This document shows positions 1 to 7,559 of a stretch of 37,693 nt of DNA, piece by piece (the stretch's first letter is position 1; the number at the start of each line of letters is the position of its first letter). Location of the stretch: the NCBI GenBank assembly GCA_004555955.1, contig SFJG01000011.1, positions 1-37,693 of the forward strand, read 5' to 3'. This DNA comes from Bacteroidales bacterium. GTDB taxonomy: Bacteria; Bacteroidota; Bacteroidia; Bacteroidales; Muribaculaceae. A program made the position numbers and the translations under genes. The notes under the pieces were generated by a model that did not search any database, was not told the DNA's origin, and saw only the letters and a program-made list of their open reading frames with translations.

Positions 1-130
1 GTTCGTGATTGCCTACGACGTTTATGTCAACAACGCCGGACAGTTTGCTTCGGGCATTGCCACTGCACAATGCCTTTACGCACCGCAACACGTAGCCCAC
101 TCCGCCGGAACTACAGTTACGACGAAATAG
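1..130 (+). CDS. C-terminal fragment of alpha-2-macroglobulin-like protein (partial)
   Basis: An open frame enters the window at its left edge (first full codon at base 2) and stops at TAG 128-130, giving the last 42 residues of a plus-strand gene. The fragment ends in a beta-strand-like stretch containing YDVYVNNAG, SGIATAQCLYAP and AHSAG. This resembles the end of the large bacterial alpha-2-macroglobulin (YfaS-like) proteins of Bacteroidota, where a strand with A(E/Q)xxYAP and a histidine-serine-glycine close the last receptor-binding-like domain. These proteins are periplasmic or surface lipoproteins thought to trap proteases. The identification rests on a short tail and could be wrong; that a real gene ends here is more secure because the frame is open from the edge and has normal composition. 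Confidence 0.5.
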   Translation, partial: FVIAYDVYVNNAGQFASGIATAQCLYAPQHVAHSAGTTVTTK

Positions 131-259
131 CGGAGAGTGGAAAGTGGAGAGCGGAGAGTGGAGAGGTAAGAGTAGAGAGTTGGATTACGCGCAACAGTCC
201 TCTCCACTCTTACCTCTTACCTTTTACCTCTCCCACTCTTACCTCTCCACTCTTACCTT
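131..259. repeat. GGAGAGTGG/CCACTCTCC inverted repeat block between convergent genes
   Basis: Purine-rich units (131-180) face pyrimidine-rich units (198-275). A perfect 18-base inverted repeat pairs 155-172 with 236-253, and several shorter units of the form GTGGAGAGGTAAGAG give alternative pairings. The block lies between two convergent genes, starts right after the stop codon at 130, and runs into the last codons of the GH20 gene, so it may work as a bidirectional terminator. A related block is at 30205-30274; the two share 13- and 16-base identical words. Confidence 0.7.
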
Positions 260-2686
260 TCACCTCTCCCACACAGTTGTGAGGCTTTCGTGTCCGAGGT
301 AGAAGGTTTTTGCACGGATAGTCTTTGCGCGGGTGCGCAGCGGTGCCGTGTAGAGGGGAGAATCGGCAGTGGGCTCGCTGCCGTCGGTGGTGTAACGCAC
401 TTGCGCTTGCGGATAGGCACTGTTGATTACTGCGCGGCGCGTGATGCCGGGCATACCGATACGGAAATTCAGCCCGTCGTCGCTCAATTGCGGTAGCAGC
501 GACTCGCCTATCAGCGCATTAAACTGTGCTTTGGTCTGTCCCGGCAACAGTTCGGCATTCCAGCCGCGTTCCGCCAAGCCGAACACTTTTGGAAACAGCA
601 AATATTCAACCATCTCCGGGCAACGAATCGTTTCGGCAAAAATCTGCCCTTGAACGCCTTCTATCATCTTTCGCGAGCGGCTGTAGAGTTTTGGACGAAT
701 CACACGGATTTGGGTGGAGTCGAGCGGCTCGCCGTTGATACGAGTCGTCGTAGAGCGGTAGATGTCGTAGGGACGAGCATCCCAAGCGCGATATTCGTCG
801 GTATAACCGCCCCAGTTGAGTCCGCGCTCCGCCGGATGTGGATTGTATGCCATATCGAAGTAGAAATTGCCGACGTTGCAGAGCACAACGCGGTAGCCAT
901 TGTTAGCCACCGAATAAGGCACAGTGTCGTTACCCCAATCGGGCACGGTCTGCCAACAGTAAACGCCGCCAAACTTATCGCGCAGATGCTCGTCGACCGC
1001 TGCGCTATGGCGCATTGCCGCTTCCTGCCAACCGCCGATGCGTATACCTTTGGCGTCGGCGATGTCGGCAATACGAGTGATGTAGTATTGTTCAACGTCG
1101 TGGGTCGTCTTAAAACCACTGCGCTGCATCAGATTTTGCACCGCCGGCGACAGCGCCCACGGATTGCGCGGCACTTCGTCGCCACCGACATGGATATAGG
1201 GCAAGTTGACGCCGGCACGCTCATACATGGCAACAATCTCATCGATAACCTTCTCCATAAACCTATAAGAGCCTTCCATCGCAGGATTGAGCACATTGTC
1301 GTGATAGCCTTGTGCGGAGGTGTAGACAGAGCGGTCGTCGGGGTCGTCGAGGCGATAGCGCCAAGCCTCAACGGAATCGGTTGCGGCATAACGGCGATAG
1401 CGCGCACGCATAGCCGTGATGGCGGCACGAGCGTGTCCCGGCGATTCGATTTCGGGGATTACTTCGACGCCGATGCTGTTGGCAAAGCGCAGGAAGTCGA
1501 CAAACTCGTCGACGGTGATAAATCCGTTGGATGTTGTCGGGCTGTCGGGATTGCCGTCGCCGTTATAGAATTGGCACAAAAAGTCGGTTTCCGAGCGTGT
1601 CAAGCCACGTCGAGCGCCAACGTCGGTGAGTTCGGGCAGCCCGGGGATTTGCAATCGCCAGCCTTCGTCGTCGGTCAAGTGGAAGTGTAAGCGATTAATC
1701 TTAAACTTAGCCACCTCAGCGAGCATACGTTTTACCGCCGCAAGCGGATAGAAGTTGCGCGCCACGTCGAGCATAATGCCGCGATAGTGCAAGTCGGGCC
1801 AGTCGCAGATATAAGCAGCCTCGATGGCACCGCGGTTGGCATTGCAACGAATGAGTTGGATGGCAGTTTTCACGCCGTTGAGCACAGCCTCACGGCTTAC
1901 GCCCGCCACGCGCCAACGCTCTGGCGTAACGTCGATTTCGTAGTATTCGGTATTCGTTTTACCCTCCGGACAAAGTGCGTCGGAACGACTGAGCAGCTGC
2001 AATTCTATGGGTGTTCCTGCGGCATTGTCGCGACCGATGCGCTTCAACTCGTTGCGGGCATAGTTGGCAGCCACGTCAAGTCCGTCGGCGGCACTTACGC
2101 TGAACGTTCCAATCGGGCAAACTTCGTCGGTCGTAGTAATGTCTTTGGGTGCCGGAAGGATGTCGTAGGAGCCACACCGACCATAGCCGCCAACCGACTC
2201 ATAGAGGTCGAAGAGCCGTTGTGGAGTGGGGAAATTGGCAAAGCGAAGGTTGATGTCGAGCGCAATGGGACGATGCTTGATAGGAGCCGCCTCGGGCGCG
2301 GAATCGCCGAAGGTAATGTGTCCGCCATCGGGTGCGTAACTGAGGTTGTTGACCATACCTACCATTTCGTAGTTGAGCGCAACGGTTTTGCCGGCATCGA
2401 GGCGGAATCCGGCTGTCGGACGAACGCAGAAATATCCCGTTTGCACGGTTTCGAAGGTTATGGGTGCGCCTGCCGACGGCGAATAGCGCCGCGGAAACGA
2501 GTTGAAGTAGAACGCCCAATTGTCGGTCACGGCGCCGTCCGACGTATTCGTCAAGATGAATTGGCAGTGACTGATGCGGTTTACCGAGTCGTATGAGCAC
2601 ACTTGCCATTCCACTTCGAGCGGATTGGCTACAGCAAATGTTGCACAGACTATCAGTGCGTTAAGTAAAAATATTATTTTTTTCAT
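260..2686 (-). CDS. GH20 beta-N-acetylhexosaminidase, exported
   Basis: This is an exo-acting beta-N-acetylhexosaminidase that removes terminal GlcNAc or GalNAc. An N-terminal signal peptide (MKKIIFLLNALIVCATFAVA) is followed by a chitobiase-type binding domain (about 25-165), a GH20b domain (about 185-285) and the TIM barrel. The barrel carries HFHLTDDEGW and the catalytic pair D503-E504 in HVGGDEVP, as used by the substrate-assisted GH20 mechanism. The C-terminus (about 745-800) has the TTDGSEPT...SPLY motif of the chitobiase C-terminal domain. I set the start at 2686 because the frame open further upstream, to 2911, overlaps the phosphatase gene and lacks a signal peptide, whereas this ATG opens one directly. 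It lies 22 bases after the phosphatase gene and is probably last in its operon. The last codons are made of the GAGAG repeat. Confidence 0.93.
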   Translation of the reverse strand: MKKIIFLLNALIVCATFAVANPLEVEWQVCSYDSVNRISHCQFILTNTSDGAVTDNWAFYFNSFPRRYSPSAGAPITFETVQTGYFCVRPTAGFRLDAGKTVALNYEMVGMVNNLSYAPDGGHITFGDSAPEAAPIKHRPIALDINLRFANFPTPQRLFDLYESVGGYGRCGSYDILPAPKDITTTDEVCPIGTFSVSAADGLDVAANYARNELKRIGRDNAAGTPIELQLLSRSDALCPEGKTNTEYYEIDVTPERWRVAGVSREAVLNGVKTAIQLIRCNANRGAIEAAYICDWPDLHYRGIMLDVARNFYPLAAVKRMLAEVAKFKINRLHFHLTDDEGWRLQIPGLPELTDVGARRGLTRSETDFLCQFYNGDGNPDSPTTSNGFITVDEFVDFLRFANSIGVEVIPEIESPGHARAAITAMRARYRRYAATDSVEAWRYRLDDPDDRSVYTSAQGYHDNVLNPAMEGSYRFMEKVIDEIVAMYERAGVNLPYIHVGGDEVPRNPWALSPAVQNLMQRSGFKTTHDVEQYYITRIADIADAKGIRIGGWQEAAMRHSAAVDEHLRDKFGGVYCWQTVPDWGNDTVPYSVANNGYRVVLCNVGNFYFDMAYNPHPAERGLNWGGYTDEYRAWDARPYDIYRSTTTRINGEPLDSTQIRVIRPKLYSRSRKMIEGVQGQIFAETIRCPEMVEYLLFPKVFGLAERGWNAELLPGQTKAQFNALIGESLLPQLSDDGLNFRIGMPGITRRAVINSAYPQAQVRYTTDGSEPTADSPLYTAPLRTRAKTIRAKTFYLGHESLTTVWER

Positions 2687-2708
2687 TACTATGTCAATTA
2701 TCAGTGTT

Positions 2709-3191
2709 CTACAATTTTCCGGCAACGAAGAGGTCGGCAATCGTGTTGCAAGCATCTTCGAGCAAGTCGAGAGCATCTTCGAATCCTTGCCAGCCGCCGT
2801 AGTAGGGGTCGGGAATAGAATCCCAATCGGGATGATGCCGGAAATACGTCGAAATGCGAACAATCTTGTCGGCATGAGCCATCGTCGGCGCAAGTTCTTG
2901 TAAATCCTCAACGTTGCTGCGGTCCATGCCGATAATCAAGTCGAACGCATCGAAGTCGGACGAGCGCACGCGGCGACTTCGATGCGTGAGCTGCAATCCG
3001 CGTTGGCTCGCATGCTGACGCATCCGGCTGTCGGGCAATTCGCCGCTATGGTAAGCAGAGATTCCGGCGGAATCCACCTCAAGGCGGTCAGCCAAACCGC
3101 GCTCGTCGATGATGCTTTGCATAACGCCTTGCGCCGCCGGCGAGCGACAGATATTGCCGAGGCAGACGAAGAGAATCTTGTAGCGTTCCAT
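2709..3191 (-). CDS. Low-molecular-weight protein-tyrosine phosphatase
   Basis: The 160-residue protein matches the low-molecular-weight tyrosine phosphatase family in length and motifs. The P-loop CLGNICRSP carries the nucleophile Cys10 and Arg16 (CX5R) at the N-terminus, and the general acid is Asp128 in IPDPYYG. It is cytoplasmic and dephosphorylates phosphotyrosine proteins; in many Bacteroidota and Proteobacteria such enzymes counteract tyrosine kinases of capsule export, but no kinase is near here. It starts only 4 bases after the stop of the GHL10 lipoprotein and is followed by GH20, so it is co-transcribed with two envelope glycan enzymes. Confidence 0.95.
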   Translation of the reverse strand: MERYKILFVCLGNICRSPAAQGVMQSIIDERGLADRLEVDSAGISAYHSGELPDSRMRQHASQRGLQLTHRSRRVRSSDFDAFDLIIGMDRSNVEDLQELAPTMAHADKIVRISTYFRHHPDWDSIPDPYYGGWQGFEDALDLLEDACNTIADLFVAGKL

Positions 3192-3195
3192 TGTC

Positions 3196-4692
3196 TTATA
3201 GTTTTACGCTGATTCGCGCACCTTCGAGACTCTCGTTGTTGGCACGGTCGATGGCTGTCACCACAAAAACATATTTACCCTTCATATCGGCGGGCACAAC
3301 GTATTCTTTTTTGTTGGTAACGCAAAGAATTGTCGCAGCGTTGTCGAGGCAAACGGTGTTGCCTTTGGGGACACAATAGACCACAAAAGCCTTAGCCTGT
3401 TGCCATACGTCGGTTGCCGAATGAGTCCAAGTCAAGCGACCGTCGGCAAAACGCAAATTTTCGACTTCGGCGGGTCGAACGTCGTCGAGCCATGTCGATG
3501 CCGGGATGAGCGCAATGGTCGATTGTTGATTGCGCGACAACGAGTCGGCAACGCCCATAAAGTTTTTGGTAATCGAGTAGCCGGGCCACCAGCAGTTGCC
3601 GTGAACGTGCGGAAGTTGACGCGACAGACGAATCTTGTGGTCGAGTTGGGTAGGATTGGTCGACGGTGCCAAATCGGGCATCTTCATTGTCTTGTCGACG
3701 TCTTGGCCGATGTACATATGACGTCCGTTGGCATTGTCGTTCCACCAATAAGCAAGTTTCTCCGACGAAGCCACTTTCTTCTCCAATTCCCAATAAAGTT
3801 GCGGCACCATATAGTCTACCCAACCGTTCTTCGTCCAAAGGATAACATCGGCATAGAGTTCGTCGTAGTTTTGCAGACCATTGGTATCGCTTCCGCGCGG
3901 GTCAGACGCCTTGTTACGCCAAATTCCGAAAGGACTGATGCCAAAACGCACCCAAGGCTTTGTTTCGGTGATAACACGATGAAGCCCTTCGATGAGCAAA
4001 TCGACGTTGTGGCGACGCCAATCGCCGAGCGTCATACCGTTGCCGTATTTCTTATACGACTCGCTGTCGGGAAAGTCGACGCCCTTCACCGGGTAAGGAT
4101 AGAAATAGTCGTCCATATGGATTGCATCGACGTCGTAGCGCGTCACGATGTCGCGAACTACGCTTTCTATAAAGTCGCGATTCTCCGGCAATCCCGGGTC
4201 GAAATAACGTTTTCCGTCGTAAGTGACAAAGCGCTCCGGATGCTTATAATAAATATGATTTTTTGCGAGCACTTCTGTCTTGGAAGTCGTTACGCGATAA
4301 GGATTCAACCAAGCGTGCAACTCCATGCCGCGAGCATGGCTCTCTTCAATCATAAACTGAAGCGGGTCCCACGCAGGCACGGGAGCCTTGCCGGCTGTCC
4401 CCGTCAGAAAGCGACTCCACGGCTCCAACTCCGATGCATAAAACGCATCGGCACTCGGGCGTACTTGGAAAACCACAGCATTGCACCCCGCCGCGCGAAG
4501 CAAGTCTAACTGTTTCGTAAGATATGCCTTACACTCATCGGTGCTCATCTTGGCATACTGACCTTGCGAAACCGTGTGAATCCACGCTCCGCGAAATTCT
4601 TCCTTAGGGTTAGTTGTCGTTTTTGTAACGCTGTCGGTAGCCGAGCAACTCATAGCGGCAACCAGCGCCAAGCCGAAAATTAGTTTTTTCAT
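3196..4692 (-). CDS. GHL10/DUF187 glycoside hydrolase-like lipoprotein (YngK-like)
   Basis: The 498-residue protein begins MKKLIFGLALVAAMSC, a lipoprotein signal with Cys16, followed by a barrel with EFRGAWIHTV, FQVRPSADAFY and HAWLNPYR. These are hallmarks of the glycosyl hydrolase-like 10 (DUF187) family to which Bacillus YngK belongs. Acidic residues in HMDDYFYP and the strand VDYMVPQLYWE are candidate catalytic positions. A short Ig/fibronectin-like domain ends the protein (about 420-498, ending GARISVKL). The start at 4692 is preferred over the longer frame to 4758 because it opens the signal sequence. The substrate is not settled by sequence; its operon with a GH20 hexosaminidase suggests an amino-sugar glycan such as peptidoglycan, which is inference. 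Confidence 0.85.
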   Translation of the reverse strand: MKKLIFGLALVAAMSCSATDSVTKTTTNPKEEFRGAWIHTVSQGQYAKMSTDECKAYLTKQLDLLRAAGCNAVVFQVRPSADAFYASELEPWSRFLTGTAGKAPVPAWDPLQFMIEESHARGMELHAWLNPYRVTTSKTEVLAKNHIYYKHPERFVTYDGKRYFDPGLPENRDFIESVVRDIVTRYDVDAIHMDDYFYPYPVKGVDFPDSESYKKYGNGMTLGDWRRHNVDLLIEGLHRVITETKPWVRFGISPFGIWRNKASDPRGSDTNGLQNYDELYADVILWTKNGWVDYMVPQLYWELEKKVASSEKLAYWWNDNANGRHMYIGQDVDKTMKMPDLAPSTNPTQLDHKIRLSRQLPHVHGNCWWPGYSITKNFMGVADSLSRNQQSTIALIPASTWLDDVRPAEVENLRFADGRLTWTHSATDVWQQAKAFVVYCVPKGNTVCLDNAATILCVTNKKEYVVPADMKGKYVFVVTAIDRANNESLEGARISVKL

Positions 4693-4798
4693 ATCGTTAG
4701 GTTTATTAGGTTTAGCAAAACTTTCCGCTAAGATACTAAAAAACCTATAAACCGCCAACCATACCCCGGCTTCTCATCAAAACAAGCCTCGATAATCG

Positions 4799-5407
4799 CT
4801 ATGCCTCAACCTTGACAAAGTCAGATGCGGGATGCTTGCACCACGGACAAATGAAGTCGTCGGGCAAGGTCTCGCCTTCGTACTCATAGCCACAGATTGC
4901 GCAGCGCCAAACAGTCTTCTTGACGGCTTGCGGACGCGGCTTGATGTTGGCTTGATAGAAGTTGTAGGTAGCCGAAGCGTCGTCGGTGAGCGTTTCCATC
5001 TCGTCGACGTCAACGATAAAGAGCGTGTGAGTGCCCAAATCGACGGTCTGCGTTACGTGACCGGTGATGTAGGCATTCGTGCCGCGCGTCACAGCCAATG
5101 TGCCGTTTGCCAAGCGGCGGCAGTCGCTGAAGTCAGCAAATTTATCGACGTCGCGTCCCGACTGAAAGCCGAAATGCTTAAACAATTCGAAGTCGGCTTT
5201 TTCGCTGATTATCGACACGGTAACGACTCCCGAACGTTGTATGAGTTCGTTGGTAAAGTTTGCTTTGTTGACCGCCACACTAATGCGATTAGGCTTGTCG
5301 GTAACTTGGATTGTCGTATTGGTGATACAGCCGTTATCGCGGCCCTCGAAATTCGTAGTCACCACAAACAATCCGTACTGAATGTTGAACATCGGGTTTT
5401 TTGCCAT
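4799..5407 (-). CDS. Flavin reductase-like protein fused to rubredoxin
   Basis: Residues 1-150 form an FMN-binding flavin reductase-like domain (starting NPMFNIQYGLFVVTT, with SVAVNKANFT), and residues 165-202 form a rubredoxin with iron ligands Cys169, Cys172, Cys187 and Cys190 (CAICGYEY and CPWCKH). The arrangement is that of high-molecular-weight rubredoxins, which pass electrons from NAD(P)H to oxygen- or peroxide-reducing partners in anaerobes. The protein has no signal peptide and should be cytoplasmic. It follows the DUF2851 gene by 30 bases, probably in one operon; 106 bases separate it from the next gene. Together with the rubrerythrin at 30276 it fits an oxygen-defence role. Confidence 0.92.
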   Translation of the reverse strand: MAKNPMFNIQYGLFVVTTNFEGRDNGCITNTTIQVTDKPNRISVAVNKANFTNELIQRSGVVTVSIISEKADFELFKHFGFQSGRDVDKFADFSDCRRLANGTLAVTRGTNAYITGHVTQTVDLGTHTLFIVDVDEMETLTDDASATYNFYQANIKPRPQAVKKTVWRCAICGYEYEGETLPDDFICPWCKHPASDFVKVEA

Positions 5408-5437
5408 AGTTTGTATAATTTTTATTTATTGATAAAT

Positions 5438-6718
5438 TTATTCAGAGTTTGCCGCACGCAGAATCTTGCGTCCGATGCGGCAGAATAAGCATTTACGTTG
5501 TAGACAGTATTCGTTATATATTTGAAGCACAGCCTGCGAAGCCAAAGCACTGTCGACCTTCATGCCGGCGGCAACAAACAGATTAACCACGCGATTCGAC
5601 TCGGGACGAAGCCCCTCGAGCAAATCAATGGCACGCTGAACAAGCTCGTAATTACCGGTTTTCGTGCCATATACATAATAAAGTGGCGCCACCGTATTGA
5701 TGAGAATCACGTCAATCATCGACTTACTGATAGCCGCGCCACATTCCGCCGTCGGGTGCGAAAAATTGTAGTGCGTACTCCAATAGCCCGAAAGCGACAC
5801 CGTAAAAAGTCGACGGAGAGCCTCCTCACTGTCAGCCTCAAGCAGTTCCCCCATCAGCCGAAAACCGCCCTCCACATAATGAGCCAACAAGGCAATGCGT
5901 CGCCACGGAAAATTCTGCGGCCGCATCCGAAACGACTTCCACACCATCCCGTCAGCACGGCGCAACGAATACTTCGTGCGCAGAAAAGCATACTCGCGCA
6001 CCAGTTGTTCGAAATAAGCGTCGCCCCCCGGATTCGGTCCGTCGAGCAAGCCCGACTGCCCGAAAAGAAGCGCCTCGAGCTGAAACAGCGAGTCGCTATG
6101 CTTGTGCATCAACTGCAGCGGCACACTCTTGGCAAGCAACTCGAAAGCATCACTATTGGTGCCGAAACCAAGATTACGCGCAAACGTAACGAAGCAAATC
6201 TGCTCCCAATTGCCGCGAAAAGCCTCATAGAGCACCTCAACGCGACGCCCCTTGGCAATCAACCGCTCCAGCGACATCGCTTGCACCCACTCAGCCACGC
6301 CCACCGAATCGAGAGCACGAATCTGAGCCTTGCAAGGAAGTTCCGCAGGCGCGCCGACCAACTGCGCATAACGCTCGTTGAAGTGCGGGCTGCAGTGCAT
6401 AACCATCTGCGGAATCAACTGCCCGTCGCTGCGATACACCGGAGCATCATCCTTGTCAACAACGTGGAGAATCACCGAGTCGTAAGCCTTATCCCGGTCG
6501 TGACCGTGGCGATGCCAGTCGCTCGCACGATAATGAATCTCGACATTCCCTACCCAAGTTGTGCCGTCGATATCGATTTTCGCATTAAAAAAATCGGGAC
6601 CTGCATCCCTATTGCGCCGACCCGGGTCAATGATACGCACACGACGGCCATCGTTCGTAGAAAGCGTTGCCGGATTCCACAACCGATACTCCCAGATGTA
6701 TTGCATAAGCATCTCCAT
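5438..6718 (-). CDS. DUF2851 family protein
   Basis: The 426-residue protein opens with MEMLMQYIWEYRLW and contains PGRRNRDAGPDFFNAKI, WVGNVEIHYRASDWHRHGH and VILHVV, the signature of the Bacteroidota family DUF2851. Its function is unknown. The conserved D, E and H residues (GPDF, NVEIH, SDWHRHGHDRD) look like a nuclease-type metal site, but that is a guess. The C-terminus is basic and cysteine-rich (CLQRKCLFCRIGRK), perhaps a metal cluster or nucleic-acid contact. The start at 6718 is chosen because the longer open frame simply reads through tRNA-Leu on the other strand. A 14-base direct repeat (6746-6759 and 6770-6783) lies just upstream. Confidence 0.88.
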   Translation of the reverse strand: MEMLMQYIWEYRLWNPATLSTNDGRRVRIIDPGRRNRDAGPDFFNAKIDIDGTTWVGNVEIHYRASDWHRHGHDRDKAYDSVILHVVDKDDAPVYRSDGQLIPQMVMHCSPHFNERYAQLVGAPAELPCKAQIRALDSVGVAEWVQAMSLERLIAKGRRVEVLYEAFRGNWEQICFVTFARNLGFGTNSDAFELLAKSVPLQLMHKHSDSLFQLEALLFGQSGLLDGPNPGGDAYFEQLVREYAFLRTKYSLRRADGMVWKSFRMRPQNFPWRRIALLAHYVEGGFRLMGELLEADSEEALRRLFTVSLSGYWSTHYNFSHPTAECGAAISKSMIDVILINTVAPLYYVYGTKTGNYELVQRAIDLLEGLRPESNRVVNLFVAAGMKVDSALASQAVLQIYNEYCLQRKCLFCRIGRKILRAANSE

Positions 6719-6745
6719 AGACGTAAGCGCACCTTTTATTTCGAG

Positions 6746-6783
6746 GTAAAGATAGTCAATTTTCAGGGAGTAAAGATAGTCAA
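6746..6783. repeat. Two 14-base direct repeats upstream of the DUF2851 gene
   Basis: GTAAAGATAGTCAA occurs at 6746-6759 and again at 6770-6783, a period of 24 bases. It sits 28 to 65 bases upstream of the DUF2851 start. On the minus strand each copy reads TTGACTATCTTTAC, which contains a near-match (TATCTTTA) to the TAnnTTTG promoter element. It may be a regulator site or a doubled promoter element. Confidence 0.55.
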
Positions 6784-6838
6784 ACCAACAAAAAAAGGCA
6801 AGAAAGCGCGAAAAAAACCGAAAAAACTCATTTCTATG

Positions 6839-6869
6839 TTGCAAAAATAAAAAAAAGGAATTACCTTTG
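6839..6869 (+). promoter_or_regulatory. Promoter of tRNA-Leu (TTG-N20-TACCTTTG)
   Basis: TTG at 6839-6841 and TACCTTTG at 6862-6869 are separated by exactly 20 bases, matching the Bacteroidota primary sigma consensus (-33 TTG/TTTG, -7 TAnnTTTG). The tRNA begins 10 bases after the -7 box. Confidence 0.85.
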
Positions 6870-6879
6870 CCACGCAAAA

Positions 6880-6963
6880 GCCCAGATGGCGGAATTGGTA
6901 GACGCGCTGGTCTCAAACACCAGTGGGGTAACACCCATGCCGGTTCGATCCCGGCTCTGGGTA
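6880..6963 (+). tRNA. tRNA-Leu (anticodon CAA)
   Basis: The acceptor stem GCCCAGA pairs with TCTGGGT (first pair G-U), with discriminator A at 6963. The anticodon stem CTGGT/ACCAG encloses CTCAAAC, giving anticodon CAA at 6914-6916, which reads UUG. A long variable arm (GTGGGGTAACACCCAT) and the T arm CCGGTTCGATCCCGG are present, as expected of a class II leucine tRNA. CCA is not encoded. Confidence 0.97.
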
Positions 6964-6970
6964 CAAAATG

Positions 6971-7010
6971 AAACGCTAATCGTTTGTTAATCACTCGGTT
7001 AGCGTTTTTT
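6971..7010 (+). terminator. Rho-independent terminator of tRNA-Leu
   Basis: AAACGCTAA at 6971-6979 pairs with TTAGCGTTT at 6999-7007 (9 base pairs, 19-base loop), and the 3' arm runs into a T tract ending at 7010. Confidence 0.85.
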
Positions 7011-7190
7011 ATTTTGCCTTTTTGGCGAGATAATTAGAGCGCGTTCCTTAGTATATAGCGGTTTTGTGAATTGAAATAAAGCAGAGTGGCTACCTAACCC
7101 GGCTTTTACCTCATCTCTTTGGTCATATAATATGGCAACAAAATCCGATGTTGTTATAATACGCTGACTATCAACCATAAAGGTAATGTC

Positions 7191-7268
7191 TATTTTCTTA
7201 TTTTACAACTTTTCGCGATTTCTATTTTCTTATTTTTTAGTTTTTTGCTGTTTATATTTTCTTATTTT
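7191..7268. repeat. Three 14-base direct repeats with exact 32-base period
   Basis: TATTTTCTTATTTT occurs at 7191-7204, 7223-7236 and 7255-7268, so both steps are exactly 32 bases. The 18-base spacers (starting ACAACTTTTC and TTAGTTTTTT) differ from each other. The units are far shorter than CRISPR repeats and no cas gene is near. Confidence 0.75.
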
Positions 7269-7388
7269 TAGCCTGCACTACAAAGAAGTCCCGAAAAATT
7301 TGTAGGACACATCCGGCCGGGCATAACGTCCAACCGCCTGACGCACAACGAAAACTCATCCCACAAGGGTGAAAGTCGGACTATAGCT

Positions 7389-7409
7389 GCGTTACCCATT
7401 GGGTAACGC
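7389..7409. repeat. Perfect 10-base palindrome (operator-like)
   Basis: GCGTTACCCA and TGGGTAACGC flank a single central T, giving a perfect dyad over 21 bases. No T tract follows on either strand, so it is not an ordinary terminator. Its size fits a dimeric repressor site or a cruciform element; it lies 150 bases upstream of the antiporter gene. Confidence 0.65.
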
Positions 7410-7559
7410 GAATTTCAGCAGCGTGTGCGGCTTTGTAAATCTTTTTCAGGCTTTTTCTGTCGTTTAGCCACGAACCGGGGTGGGGAGAACAATCATACGG
7501 GGGAATGTGTTATATTTACATAGTTAAAATGTTAAAGATAACGGATTTGAACTTATTAT

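Larger units (their letters stand above)
7011..7559. other. Gene-free region after tRNA-Leu
   Basis: No convincing reading frame is seen on either strand for about 550 bases. The region holds an AT-rich triple repeat (7191-7268), a perfect palindrome (7389-7409) and, just before the antiporter gene, TATATTTA at 7511-7518, a weak match to a -7 box. No copy of the tRNA 3' end and no integrase remnant were found. It may be a decayed insertion or an undescribed non-coding element. Confidence 0.6.

Noticed and set aside
650..1690. Long plus-strand open frame (346 codons) opposite the GH20 gene
   Set aside because: It lies wholly antisense to a gene with clear catalytic motifs and has no recognisable domain; long antisense frames follow from codon bias here.
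2687..2911. Longer GH20 start at 2911
   Set aside because: It would overlap the phosphatase gene and put 75 unrelated residues before an obvious signal peptide.
5522..6850. Plus-strand frame of 442 codons opposite DUF2851
   Set aside because: Antisense shadow, rich in Arg/His/Ile without domain features, and it overlaps a family-recognised gene entirely.
6719..6994. N-terminal extension of the DUF2851 frame reading through the tRNA-Leu region
   Set aside because: The translated text (AGIEPAW...CLRPARLPIPP) is the usual product of reading a tRNA gene backwards; the family begins at MEMLMQYIWEYR (6718).
7191..7268. CRISPR array from the 32-base-period repeats
   Set aside because: Repeats are only 14 bases, spacers 18 bases, three units, and no cas genes are in the window.
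6940..7559. Integrated element or attachment site at the 3' end of tRNA-Leu
   Set aside because: tRNA 3' ends are common integration sites, but no second copy of the tRNA end, no integrase and no mobility gene are present in the following 600 bases.
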